This document shows, piece by piece, positions 18,631 through 27,755 of a DNA stretch of 64,000 bases. Every line of letters starts with the position of its first letter. The first letter of the stretch is position 1. The notes beneath the pieces were generated by a model, which saw nothing but the letters and a program-made list of their open reading frames with translations, was not told where the DNA came from and ran no database searches. Source of the stretch: Burkholderiaceae bacterium (GTDB lineage Bacteria > Pseudomonadota > Gammaproteobacteria > Burkholderiales > Burkholderiaceae_C); contig JAMLIT010000008.1 in the NCBI GenBank assembly GCA_023954035.1, positions 26,506 through 90,505 on the forward strand, in the 5' to 3' direction. The position numbers were made by a program, and so were the translations under genes.

Positions 18631-19368
18631 ATGGATCGCATGCCTCCACCCATCCTCCACCTCCGGGCACTCGCGCCTTTGCTGGCTGCCGCGCTGCTGG
18701 GCGCGTGCGGCACCCTGGATGTGCCGCGTGCCGACAACTACCCTGCCACCGGCCAGAAAAAGGCGCGCGCCGTGCACCATTGGGACGTGCTGGCCGGCGA
18801 CGTGGCCACGCGGGTGGTGGAGAAAATATCCGAATGGCCAAAGGGCGACTACCCCATTCATGTCACCGTGCCCGACAACTCCAGTTTCAACCAGGGTTTT
18901 CTCAAGCTCTTGCGGGTGCAGCTGCTCGACCGGGGCGTGGTCCTGTCCACCGTGCCGACGGCGGTCGAATTGCAGGTTCAGACGCAGTTGGTGCAGCACG
19001 GTGCCGATGTGCCGCGCAGCCTGCCCATTCCCCTGGGCGGGACAATGCTGGGGGCAGGCGTGGGCGTATGGCGCGACTGGAAGGAGCATTACTCCAACCG
19101 CGTGCTGCTGCCTGGCGCCGCCACCGCCATCGGTATTGGCGCGGGCCTGGCCCTGGATATCGCGCATCTCTATACCCAGGGCGCGGCAGCAGGCGGCCCC
19201 ACCCGCACCGAGGTGCTGATTACCACCACCCTCACAAGCCATGACCGCTACCTGGCAGGCTCGGCAGACATGTATTACATCGAGCGGGACGATGCCGTGC
19301 TGTACCAGCCTGAGCTGCCCGCAGCGCCGCCCACCCCGGTCAAAACCTGGCTGGTGGTCAAGCCATGA
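18631..19368 (+). CDS. Putative outer-membrane lipoprotein coupled to a FlgO-like protein
   Basis: A 245-residue lipoprotein with lipobox LLGAC at about residues 22-26 (ATG 18631; ATG 18640 is also possible). The mature part contains PIHVTVPDNSSFNQGFLKLLRVQLLDRG-type sequence, a Gly-rich stretch (PLGGTMLGAGVG), and a second hydrophobic Gly/Ala segment (AIGIGAGLALDIAHL). No named family is recognised with confidence. The stop overlaps the start of the FlgO-like gene by 4 bp, so the two are co-translated and probably act together in the outer membrane. Confidence 0.75.
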   Translation: MDRMPPPILHLRALAPLLAAALLGACGTLDVPRADNYPATGQKKARAVHHWDVLAGDVATRVVEKISEWPKGDYPIHVTVPDNSSFNQGFLKLLRVQLLDRGVVLSTVPTAVELQVQTQLVQHGADVPRSLPIPLGGTMLGAGVGVWRDWKEHYSNRVLLPGAATAIGIGAGLALDIAHLYTQGAAAGGPTRTEVLITTTLTSHDRYLAGSADMYYIERDDAVLYQPELPAAPPTPVKTWLVVKP

Positions 19369-19940
19369 AGCCGGGGGGTTTGATGGCGCCCCGGAGCCTT
19401 GCGGCGCTGGCGCTGGCCGTGCTGGCGGCGGGCGCGCTCACTGGCTGCGCCGGCTATTACTACGGCGACAAGTACGGTCCGACGCTGGCCTTGTCGCCCC
19501 ACGCCGACATGGTGGGAAGCAGCTACGCCGCCGCCGATGCCCTATTGCGAAACGCGCCGCTGGACCTGCATACGCCGGTGCTGGTGACCACGCTGGTCGA
19601 TCTGGACCACCTGGGTGCGTCGTCGCGCTTTGGCCGCGTGGTGGCCGAGCAGATGGCCGGGCGCCTGACGCAGCGCGGTCTGCCCGTGCCCGAGCTGCGC
19701 CTGCGCGAATCCGTGGCGCTGGTGCCGCATGAGGGTGCACTGCTGCTCTCGCGCGAGCTGCGCGAGGTCAGCCGCGCGCACGCGGCGCAGGCCGTGGTGG
19801 TCGGAACCTACGCGGTGTCGAGCCGGCAGGTGTTTGTGAGCCTCAAGCTCGTGCGGCCCGAAGGCAACCTGACGATTGCCGCGCACGACTATGCCCTGGT
19901 GCTGGACGAGGAACTGCGCAGTCTGCTCGGACTGCGCTGA
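19365..19940 (+). CDS. FlgO-like outer membrane lipoprotein
   Basis: A 191-residue lipoprotein with lipobox LTGC (about residue 26). The mature domain matches the FlgO fold: YAAADALLRNAPL, PVLVTTLVDLDHLGASSRFG, and VVVGTYAVSSRQVFVSLKLV. In Vibrio, FlgO and FlgP are outer-membrane proteins needed for motility. Here no flagellar structural genes adjoin, although flhDC lies 3 kb downstream. It overlaps the preceding lipoprotein gene by ATGA. Function in motility is an inference from family membership. Confidence 0.8.
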   Translation: MKPGGLMAPRSLAALALAVLAAGALTGCAGYYYGDKYGPTLALSPHADMVGSSYAAADALLRNAPLDLHTPVLVTTLVDLDHLGASSRFGRVVAEQMAGRLTQRGLPVPELRLRESVALVPHEGALLLSRELREVSRAHAAQAVVVGTYAVSSRQVFVSLKLVRPEGNLTIAAHDYALVLDEELRSLLGLR

Positions 19941-19966
19941 GCAAGGCGAACTTGGCTGTTGCCGGG

Positions 19967-20024
19967 CACCGGGTGCGCTTCTGTTTTTATAGCTAACAGC
20001 GCTTGCTGAATAAGCGCTAGAGGC
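19967..20024 (+). repeat. 58-bp direct repeat, left copy, containing dispersed repeat copy 3
   Basis: caccgggtgcgcttctgttt through aagcgctagaggc is identical to 21205-21262. The inner tagctaacagcgcttgctga-ataagcgctag is the dispersed palindrome. Weaker similarity continues for about 50 bp to the right in both copies (gaaatttt-cgctggttt). Confidence 0.9.
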
Positions 20025-20032
20025 AGAAAATA

Positions 20033-20254
20033 CTGAAATTTTCGCTGGTTTTGTTCTCGGCCGGTACCCGCACCGGTGGTCGCGTGGTGTGCAGCGCCAA
20101 CCCCGTACCGCAGGGCGCCAACGCTACCTGCACCGCCACGCCCATCGTAGTTGAGCGCTTTATCAGCTTGGGCGGTCAATGCAGTGGCACCACCCTGTCT
20201 TGTACATGCTTGACAGAGTGCAAATCGACGGGTCCACAACCGCTTTGGGTCTAA
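20033..20254 (+). pseudogene. Remnant of an IPTL-CTERM-type surface protein (A)
   Basis: One open frame reads TGGRVVCSANPVPQGANATC, then TATP, then GGQCSGTTLSCT. This is the Cys-containing repeat module that normally precedes IPTL-CTERM tails (pattern G-V-x-C-x-PVPxGxxxTCTATP-x-CSGT-LSCTLT). There is no ATG start or signal peptide, and the frame ends in CKSTGPQPLWV instead of a sorting signal. It therefore looks like a truncated, decayed gene. Remnant B at 21561 carries the missing tail. Confidence 0.65.
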
Positions 20255-20275
20255 ATTGGTCGGCATTCCCCATAG

Positions 20276-20290
20276 AATCACTTTGTGATT
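20276..20290. promoter_or_regulatory. Inverted repeat upstream of an IPTL-CTERM gene
   Basis: aatcac-ttt-gtgatt is a perfect 6-3-6 inverted repeat lying 34 bp before the start codon at 20325, where the untranslated leader or promoter should be. It could be an operator half-site pair or a small leader hairpin; no known regulator box was recognised. Confidence 0.35.
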
Positions 20291-20324
20291 TAGGACACAT
20301 CAACTCAACCGGAGGAGAACTGCC

Positions 20325-20924
20325 ATGAACAACTTGAAAGATGCCTTTGCCGCGATAGTGCGACAGCCCGTGCGCCTGCTGCTCGTGCTGACTGTGGCAC
20401 TGACCAGCACGATGGCCGCGGCGCAGATGACGGGCCAGACCGTGCGCGCCCAGCACTACTACCCTGATCTGAGCACGACGTACAGCGCCGCAGTCGACAG
20501 CGTGGTGGGAGCTGGCGTCGAGGTCACTGGTTTTCCTGCCTCGGATCCCTGGACAAACATCGACTACTCAGCCAACTCAATCCGGATCGCTTACACCGGG
20601 GCTGCCGGATGGTCTGCAGCTACTTTCAACGGAGTGGTCTTTTCTGATCTCAACAGCACCATTCCGGCCATCACCGGCGTCACCCTCAACCCCGCCAGCA
20701 ACATGGTCGGGCTGGACGCTTCGCGGCTCACCTTTACCGCCGACACGGTTTCGATCAACTGGCAAAACCTGGCTTTCGATGCCAGCACCGTGGTGGTGCT
20801 CGACCTGAGCTTTGCCAACGGGGGCGCAGCCACGCCCGTGCCGACACTGTCCGAATGGATGTTGATCGTCCTGATGCTGATGGTGGCAGCTGTCGGAATC
20901 ACCTGGACACGCCGGCGCCACTGA
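20325..20924 (+). CDS. Exported protein with IPTL-CTERM-like sorting signal (2)
   Basis: A 199-residue protein. The signal peptide (hydrophobic stretch LLLVLTVALTSTMAAAQ after a basic start) is followed by a beta-type domain of about 135 residues (YSANSIRIAYTGAAGWSAATF). The C-terminus is PVPTLSEW - hydrophobic - TWTRRRH, a variant of the IPTL-CTERM signal with Val for Ile. A strong ggaggag box precedes ATG 20325. It sits 955 bp upstream of exosortase H, its presumed processing enzyme, between two copies of a 58-bp direct repeat. Ectodomain function unknown. Confidence 0.88.
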   Translation: MNNLKDAFAAIVRQPVRLLLVLTVALTSTMAAAQMTGQTVRAQHYYPDLSTTYSAAVDSVVGAGVEVTGFPASDPWTNIDYSANSIRIAYTGAAGWSAATFNGVVFSDLNSTIPAITGVTLNPASNMVGLDASRLTFTADTVSINWQNLAFDASTVVVLDLSFANGGAATPVPTLSEWMLIVLMLMVAAVGITWTRRRH

Positions 20925-21560
20925 ATCGCTACACCACGAAGACGTGCGTTCGCCGCGGCAGGGTCTTCGCCGCGGCAGGCCCACTCTTGACGGGCGAAAC
21001 GCCCCAGCGTCTGAACGCTTTCTTCTGCGGACGAGGTGGAACGCCAGCAACGGCTTGCCACCAAAGCCTTCCGGCAAATTCAACACTGCTCGACGGATAG
21101 GTGTTTCAGCCAGATGGAGCCAAGTCAAGCACGGGTTTTGGGCCACCCAAGGCCTTTGACCTGCGCAGCTTGATTGGGGGCCGCCGACCCCGGCTGCTGC
21201 CATGCACCGGGTGCGCTTCTGTTTTTATAGCTAACAGCGCTTGCTGAATAAGCGCTAGAGGCCAAAAACATCCGAAATTTCCGCTGGTTTAGCTCTTGGC
21301 CGATCCCGCCAGAATCTGCACAGGCGGCAGGCGCAGCACCGGATTTCTCTCGCTTGCTAGCAAGCAGGCTCTGGCGCTGCTGCATGGATACAAATTCGCA
21401 TGCCGATGCAAAAAATACCGCCACGGGCCCGGGGCCTGCGCAGCGCGAAGTGCTGGTGATCTGAGGCAAGGGCGCTTGCTTCGCCTTGTTTTGCATCAAC
21501 AGCCATCAAACAAACGCTTGGCGTAAACGCCAGGGCTTGGCTTGTTACCCAGACACATAA
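20925..21560. other. Gene-free stretch with repeats
   Basis: Between the second IPTL-CTERM gene and remnant B. It holds a near-perfect tandem of ttcgccgcggcagg (about 20949-20979) and the right-hand 58-bp direct repeat (21205-21262). A stretch after 21265 is weakly similar to the start of remnant A. No intact gene was seen; the short frames are not protein-like. Confidence 0.55.
21205..21262 (+). repeat. 58-bp direct repeat, right copy, containing dispersed repeat copy 4
   Basis: Identical to 19967-20024 over 58 bp, a distance of 1238 bp. It includes the dispersed palindrome tagctaacagcgcttgctga-ataagcgctagaggc. The two copies bracket remnant A and the second IPTL-CTERM gene. Confidence 0.9.
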
Positions 21561-21785
21561 AATGTTACAGGCTATGTTGCCCTCGCTCCAGCGTGTGGCA
21601 GTCAATTCAGCGGCACCGCCCTGTCTTGCACCCTGACCGCAGTAACCGCACCGGCCAGCGTCACGGCGCAATTTGCGCCGCAGTCCGCGTCGGCGCAGGC
21701 CATTCCGACCCTGGGGGAATGGGCTATGCTCCTGCTCTCGGGCCTGATGGGTATTGCCGCATTGGGAGTCTTGCGCAGGCGGTGA
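21561..21785 (+). pseudogene. Remnant of an IPTL-CTERM surface protein (B), C-terminal part
   Basis: The frame after a stop at 21558 reads GYVALAPACGSQFSGTALSC, then TLTAVTAPASVTAQF, then AQAIPTLGEWAMLLL, and ends GVLRRR. It is a full IPTL-CTERM tail (IPTLGEW, hydrophobic helix, Arg cluster) with the preceding Cys module, but it has no start codon, signal peptide or N-terminal domain. It is the decayed 3' end of a once complete exosortase H substrate. It lies 94 bp before the exosortase gene, where a substrate gene is often found. Confidence 0.75.
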
Positions 21786-21879
21786 TGGGCGGAAAGGGCG
21801 GCTGCATGGCGCGCTGTCCGCCTTGCCGTACGTTGCGGCGGCGGTGCTCTGGCGCTGCCTTGCATGAACTTTTTGACTT

Positions 21880-22398
21880 ATGGTGCGTTTCCTCGGAATT
21901 TTTGGCGTCTCGCTGCTGGTGCTGTTTCGCATCGACATGCTCGACAGCGTTCAGCGCACGGTAATCGCCCCGTGGTCAGACTGGCTTGCCGTCGTCAGTG
22001 GGTTGTTGATGACGCCGTTTGACTCCGATGTCATGCATTCGGGGCGATTGCTCTACAGCAAATCGACGGGTTTTGCCGTGTCCATCGAAGCGGGGTGCAA
22101 TGGCATCGAGGCGGCCATCGTGCTGCTTGCGGGTGTCTTGGCCTTCCCTGCCACCTGGGCGCAAAAGGCCTGGGGTTTTATTGCTGGGTTTGGCACGATT
22201 CAGGTGGCCAACTTGCTGCGTATCATCAGCTTGTATTACCTGGGGCGATGGAACATGGAGTGGTTTGAGTTTGCCCATCTCTATTTGTGGCAGGCGTTGA
22301 TCATGCTCGATGTGCTGGTGGTCTGGTTGCTATGGATTCGCTGGGTGGGCCGGAACGCGGTACAGGCCAAAAACGCCCCAACTGCCCATGCGATCTAA
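21880..22398 (+). CDS. xrtH: Exosortase H (IPTL-CTERM-specific sorting transpeptidase)
   Basis: A 172-residue polytopic inner-membrane protein of the exosortase/archaeosortase family. The catalytic residues are in place: Cys73 in EAGCNGIEA, Arg114 in NLLRIISLYYLG and His133 in FAHLYLWQ. It cleaves the IPTL-CTERM tail of exported proteins; substrates here are the genes at 14921 and 20325. The short length, the loop sequences and the adjoining partner gene fit the XrtH type. No clear ribosome-binding site is visible before ATG 21880. It overlaps the next gene by 11 bp. Confidence 0.92.
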   Translation: MVRFLGIFGVSLLVLFRIDMLDSVQRTVIAPWSDWLAVVSGLLMTPFDSDVMHSGRLLYSKSTGFAVSIEAGCNGIEAAIVLLAGVLAFPATWAQKAWGFIAGFGTIQVANLLRIISLYYLGRWNMEWFEFAHLYLWQALIMLDVLVVWLLWIRWVGRNAVQAKNAPTAHAI

Positions 22399-23020
22399 TT
22401 CTTTGCCCCTTTTTTTGCTGCTTTCTGTGGCCGGGCTGCTCTGCCTGATGCCCATTTGGTACTTTTTTCTGGCGCCCTGGCTGGCCGCTCCGGTTTTCTA
22501 CCTGGCGGGGGAGGCCGTATCGAATGCATTTCACTGGGTGGTGACCTACGAGCGCACGGGAAGCAAGGGCACCCTGTTGACGAGCCTGCAGTTCATTGCC
22601 GAACAAGGGCAGGGCCGGACCGGAAAGCTGGCTCCGGTGGCGGATTATCGGATGCACGGCTATGGCTTGGTCATGCTGTGGGCCATGTTGCTGGCCTCGC
22701 GTCCTGCCGCTCTGTGGCGCAAGCTATTTCTGGGAACCGGGGTGATGCTGTTCATTGCGGCTTCGGGGGTGACGCTGCAATGGCTCAACGATATTTTCAA
22801 TCGGTCTGGCCCCCACGTGCTGGCGCAAACGCGCGCGTCCGCTGTGCTGGCAGAAGCCGTGGAGTTCGGTTTTCACTTCAACCTGTTTGTTTTTACCGCT
22901 CTTGCGCCCCTGCTGTTGTGGGTGGTGATGAACCGCGCATTTGTGCAGGCGCTGTGGAATGATGCAATAAAGGCTCCAGCACCGGCGGGACAATCCGACG
23001 AAACCGGACAGGCCGATTGA
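22388..23020 (+). CDS. Exosortase H-associated membrane protein
   Basis: A 210-residue protein with about four hydrophobic segments (FLLLSVAGLLCLMPIWYFFL, MLWAMLLASR, LFLGTGVMLFIAASGV, LFVFTALAPLLLWVVM). It is the second gene of the xrtH operon, starting inside the xrtH 3' end (ATG 22388, 11-bp overlap). Proteins of this size and topology regularly follow xrtH and are presumed to help substrate processing; no catalytic motif is seen. Convergent with flhC, 35 bp apart. Confidence 0.8.
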   Translation: MRSNSLPLFLLLSVAGLLCLMPIWYFFLAPWLAAPVFYLAGEAVSNAFHWVVTYERTGSKGTLLTSLQFIAEQGQGRTGKLAPVADYRMHGYGLVMLWAMLLASRPAALWRKLFLGTGVMLFIAASGVTLQWLNDIFNRSGPHVLAQTRASAVLAEAVEFGFHFNLFVFTALAPLLLWVVMNRAFVQALWNDAIKAPAPAGQSDETGQAD

Positions 23021-23055
23021 CGCTGCCGCGGCGCTGCGGCTGCACACGCCTGGGT

Positions 23056-23631
23056 TCAGTGCAGCATCAGGGCGCCGCTGGTCTTGCTTTTGCCCGCGCG
23101 CGCCGGTGGGTTGCACAGGCCACAGACATAACCACGGTTCTCGTACAGCTCGGTGACAAACTGGCCCTTGCAGTCGCTGCATTGGGTGCGGGTGAGCATG
23201 CCGGCGTCGACAAACTTCACCAGGCGCCAGGCGCGGGTGAAAGACAGCAGGGGTTCTACCTGGGCGATCTCGATCTGCTCGTTGTAGAGCCGGTAGGCTT
23301 TGGTGAGCAGTTCGACCGAGTCCAGCTCCATGCCCTTGCCCAGGTATTCGTAGATGTTGAGGAACAGCGAGCTGTGGATGTTTTCCTGCCAGGTCAGGAA
23401 CCAGTCGGTAGAGAACGGCAGCTGGCCTTTGGAGGGCGACTTGCCCGCGATCTCCTTGTACAGCCGGATCAGCCGCTCGTAGGACAGCGTGGTTTCCGAT
23501 TCAAGCACCTGCATGCGTGCGCCCATGCCGATAAGCAGGGCAGCGCGTTCGATCTGGCGCGATTCGTTCAGCACGCTCTTGACGGCGGCGCGCTTGGCAG
23601 TGCTGGCGGTGGTGTCGGTCGTTGTGGTCAT
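23056..23631 (-). CDS. flhC: Flagellar transcriptional activator FlhC
   Basis: A 191-residue subunit of the FlhD4C2 master activator of flagellar class II promoters. The zinc-binding Cys quartet is intact near the C-terminus (CSDC at about 149-152 and CGLC at about 169-172). The N-terminal helices include ESRQIERAALLIGMGARM, and LPFSTDWFLTWQENIHSSLF is a strong family signature. It lies 43 bp downstream of flhD in one operon. No other flagellar or chemotaxis genes are in the window. Confidence 0.97.
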   Translation of the reverse strand: MTTTTDTTASTAKRAAVKSVLNESRQIERAALLIGMGARMQVLESETTLSYERLIRLYKEIAGKSPSKGQLPFSTDWFLTWQENIHSSLFLNIYEYLGKGMELDSVELLTKAYRLYNEQIEIAQVEPLLSFTRAWRLVKFVDAGMLTRTQCSDCKGQFVTELYENRGYVCGLCNPPARAGKSKTSGALMLH

Positions 23632-23674
23632 GGCGTTCTCTGTCAGGTGAGGTGGAGAGCGAAGGGCCGGTTGC

Positions 23675-24004
23675 TCAGAGCACTTCGGAGACGCGGCTGG
23701 CCATCAGGATGTTGGCGTGCAAGGTGTTGGTGGCTTCGTTGCCCACCTTGCGCGGTGTGTCGTGGTTGGTCAGCAGACCCCAGACCAGGCTGTCGTCCAC
23801 GCGGAAGCTGCACAGCAAGGTGTTGCGCGACGCAATCTTCATCACCTGCGCCGCAGAGAGCGACGCCAGCAGGTCGGCCGCTTCTTCGTTGAGCCCGAGA
23901 CGGAACACCGCCTCAGCCTTGTCCTGGCGGATCAGCGTCTGCGCCAGCATCAGGTAGGTCAGGTTGGCTTCGCGGATTTCTGCGAGCACTTGTTCGTGGT
24001 TCAT
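23675..24004 (-). CDS. flhD: Flagellar transcriptional activator FlhD
   Basis: A 109-residue partner of FlhC. Family signatures include EIREANLTYLMLAQTLIRQD, AVFRLGLNEEAADLLASLS and MKIASRNTLLCSFR. The start ATG at 24004 has aaagga upstream (minus-strand aaaaggaaagtgcc), and the longer frame to 24091 is not conserved-looking. The 188 bp between it and the upstream hydrolase gene (24005-24192) must hold the flhDC promoter. Confidence 0.97.
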   Translation of the reverse strand: MNHEQVLAEIREANLTYLMLAQTLIRQDKAEAVFRLGLNEEAADLLASLSAAQVMKIASRNTLLCSFRVDDSLVWGLLTNHDTPRKVGNEATNTLHANILMASRVSEVL

Positions 24005-24192
24005 GGCACTTTCCTTTTCAGGTGGAGGGCACCTTGCATGCCTTATGCGTGCTTTGGTGATCCGGTGAAATGGATTGTGAAACGGGCCCAAAAGGAAATT
24101 AAGTCGGCGTCTGGCTGCGCGGCGCGTCTGGTTTTGGGGCGGGACGTGTAGGAAATTGCCTTACAAGCGGCTGCGCCATGGGCCTGCGCGGT

Positions 24193-25050
24193 TCAGCGCG
24201 GCGCCCTGCTGCCCGCCGGGGGGCGCGGCGTGGCGCTGCTCTGTGCGACGGCCGCCAGATTCAGCAGTGCCGCTTCCACCGCCGCAGCGCTCGCGCGCGG
24301 CTGCTCCATGGGAAACAGATGCGTTCCGTCGAGCATGGTGATGCGACCCTCGACGACGCGCCGCGTCATCGCCATGCCCACCTGCTGCATTTCCACCGAC
24401 GCGAGTCCGCCGATGAACGCCGCAGGGCAGGCGAGCGGATGCTTGCGCAGCAAGTGGGCCAGGTTGTGCGGCAGCGTGTTGTAGATGGCGGTCTCCACGT
24501 CGCGGTCAAAGCGCAGCACGCGCTGGCCGTCGCTGTCTTCCAGGCCATGCGCAATGTAGTCGCGCAGCACCTGCGGGTCCCAGAGCGCAAAGGCCTTCTT
24601 GCGCGCGAAATGCTCCAGCGCCTCGCCGTCGCTCGCCCAATGCTTGCGCCGCCTGCGGCTGACGCGGCCTGGGGACACCGAGCCCACCATTTGCGTGCGC
24701 TTGGCCACGCTGACCGCGTTGGCCTTCCAGCCGCTGATCAGCGGCGAATCGAGCATCAGGACCGCACGCGCGAGGTCCGGGTGCTGGGCCGCGGTCATCA
24801 CGCTGAGGATGCCGCCCAGCGAATGCCCGACAAGAAACACCGGTTGGCCGAGCTGCTGCACCTGCGACCGGGCGAAGTCGGCCAACTGCTGCACCAGATG
24901 CGGCCAGTTGCTGGTGACGGGGTAGCGCGGGTCGTGGCCAAATCGGTCGATGGCGCTCACGGTGAACCCGCGTGCGCGCAGTTGCTCGAACAGCACGCTG
25001 TAGGTGCCTCCCGGGAAGCTGTTGCCGTGCGAGAAAACAATGTGGGACAT
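24193..25050 (-). CDS. Alpha/beta hydrolase
   Basis: A 285-residue hydrolase with the nucleophile elbow GHSLGG (Ser at about residue 96), the oxyanion motif SHGNSFPGGTY near the N-terminus, and a C-terminal His in DGTHLFPME. An acidic partner is likely in the region FIGGLASVEMQQVG. A basic RRRRKH patch lies in the cap region. It has the same orientation as, and lies 75 bp after, the Anbu-type peptidase gene, so co-transcription is plausible. Substrate unknown. Confidence 0.88.
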   Translation of the reverse strand: MSHIVFSHGNSFPGGTYSVLFEQLRARGFTVSAIDRFGHDPRYPVTSNWPHLVQQLADFARSQVQQLGQPVFLVGHSLGGILSVMTAAQHPDLARAVLMLDSPLISGWKANAVSVAKRTQMVGSVSPGRVSRRRRKHWASDGEALEHFARKKAFALWDPQVLRDYIAHGLEDSDGQRVLRFDRDVETAIYNTLPHNLAHLLRKHPLACPAAFIGGLASVEMQQVGMAMTRRVVEGRITMLDGTHLFPMEQPRASAAAVEAALLNLAAVAQSSATPRPPAGSRAPR

Positions 25051-25125
25051 GGGGCAGGAAAGAAGCAGTGGAAGAGGTGCCTGGGTGGCGGCGAGCGGCT
25101 GAAGCAGCGCGGCCCGCCCCCGGTC

Positions 25126-25953
25126 TCAGCAGTCGAAGGGACCGAGCGTCTTGCGCAAGGGCTGGTAGCGGCAGGTGGCGGGACGCAGCGGCGCTGTGCC
25201 GGCCGGCGCGGCGCTCCAGCGCGGGCTCTCGATGGTATCGAAAGCCTTGCGCAGCTGCGCGCCCCAGCGGTCGTGCAGCATGCGAAAGTAGGGATTGGCC
25301 TCGTCGATGCAGACGATCTTGTCGCTTTCGTAGCGGTTGTTTTCGTACAGCACCATGTCCAGCGGCAAGCCTACCGACAGGTTGGACTTGAGCGTGCTGT
25401 CCATGGACACCAGCGCGCATTTGGCAGCGTCGTCCAGCGAGGTTTGGGGCGTGAGCAGGCGGTCGAGCACCGGTTTTCCGTACTTGGATTCGCCGATCTG
25501 GAAATAAGGCGTCTCGTCCGTCGCTTCGATGAAGTTGCCCGCCGAATACACCTGGAACAGGCGCATCTGCTCGCCGCGAATCTGCCCACCGAGCAACAGC
25601 GAGACGTTGAAGTCCACGCCTGCCTGCCTGAGCGCTTCGCCGTCGCGCTCGTGCACGTTGCGCACCGCGCAGCCCAGCACGCGGGCGGCATCGAACATGC
25701 TGCCCGCGTTCCAGATGGTGGTGGGCTCGCTGCGGCGCTCGTCGTCCGTCAGCTGCGTGGTCTGAAGCGCTTCGCGCACCGACTGCGCGATCGACAGATT
25801 GCCGGCCGACAGCAGCACCATGAAGCGGCTTGCGCGCTTCTCATAGATCATCATCTTGCGAAACGAACTGACCTGGTCCAGCCCGGCATTGGTGCGCGAG
25901 TCGGAGAGGAACACCATTCCGGCGTTGAGTTTGATGGCGACGCAGTACGTCAT
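25126..25953 (-). CDS. Anbu-type proteasome-related peptidase
   Basis: A 275-residue Ntn-hydrolase of the bacterial proteasome beta-subunit homologue (Anbu/BPH) group. After removal of Met the protein would begin with the catalytic Thr (MTYCVAIKLNAGMVFLSDSR). ATG 25953 was chosen for that reason rather than the longer frame to 26016. Asp/Ser/Arg in LSDSRTNAG, VLLSAGNLS and GESKYGKPVLDRLL match the fold. Anbu operons usually also carry ATP-grasp, alpha-E and transglutaminase-like genes; none is present here, so this copy stands apart with only an alpha/beta hydrolase downstream. Confidence 0.88.
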   Translation of the reverse strand: MTYCVAIKLNAGMVFLSDSRTNAGLDQVSSFRKMMIYEKRASRFMVLLSAGNLSIAQSVREALQTTQLTDDERRSEPTTIWNAGSMFDAARVLGCAVRNVHERDGEALRQAGVDFNVSLLLGGQIRGEQMRLFQVYSAGNFIEATDETPYFQIGESKYGKPVLDRLLTPQTSLDDAAKCALVSMDSTLKSNLSVGLPLDMVLYENNRYESDKIVCIDEANPYFRMLHDRWGAQLRKAFDTIESPRWSAAPAGTAPLRPATCRYQPLRKTLGPFDC

Positions 25954-26050
25954 GGGCCCGGGAAAGCGGAGGGGAGAACAGTGCGGCGGAACGCAAAGCA
26001 TCGTGGCGATGTGCACCAGGGCAGCCGGTTGCGCTGTGCCTCGGCAGCGG

Positions 26051-27709
<1,659 letters not shown>

Positions 27710-27755
27710 GGCGTGGCCTTGTCTGCAATGCGGGTGCGGTGCATGGTGGTTCCTC

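Noticed and set aside
20210-20238. TTGACA-type promoter before the second IPTL-CTERM gene
   Set aside because: TTGACA is present at 20210-20215, but no acceptable -10 box occurs at 16-18 bp spacing.
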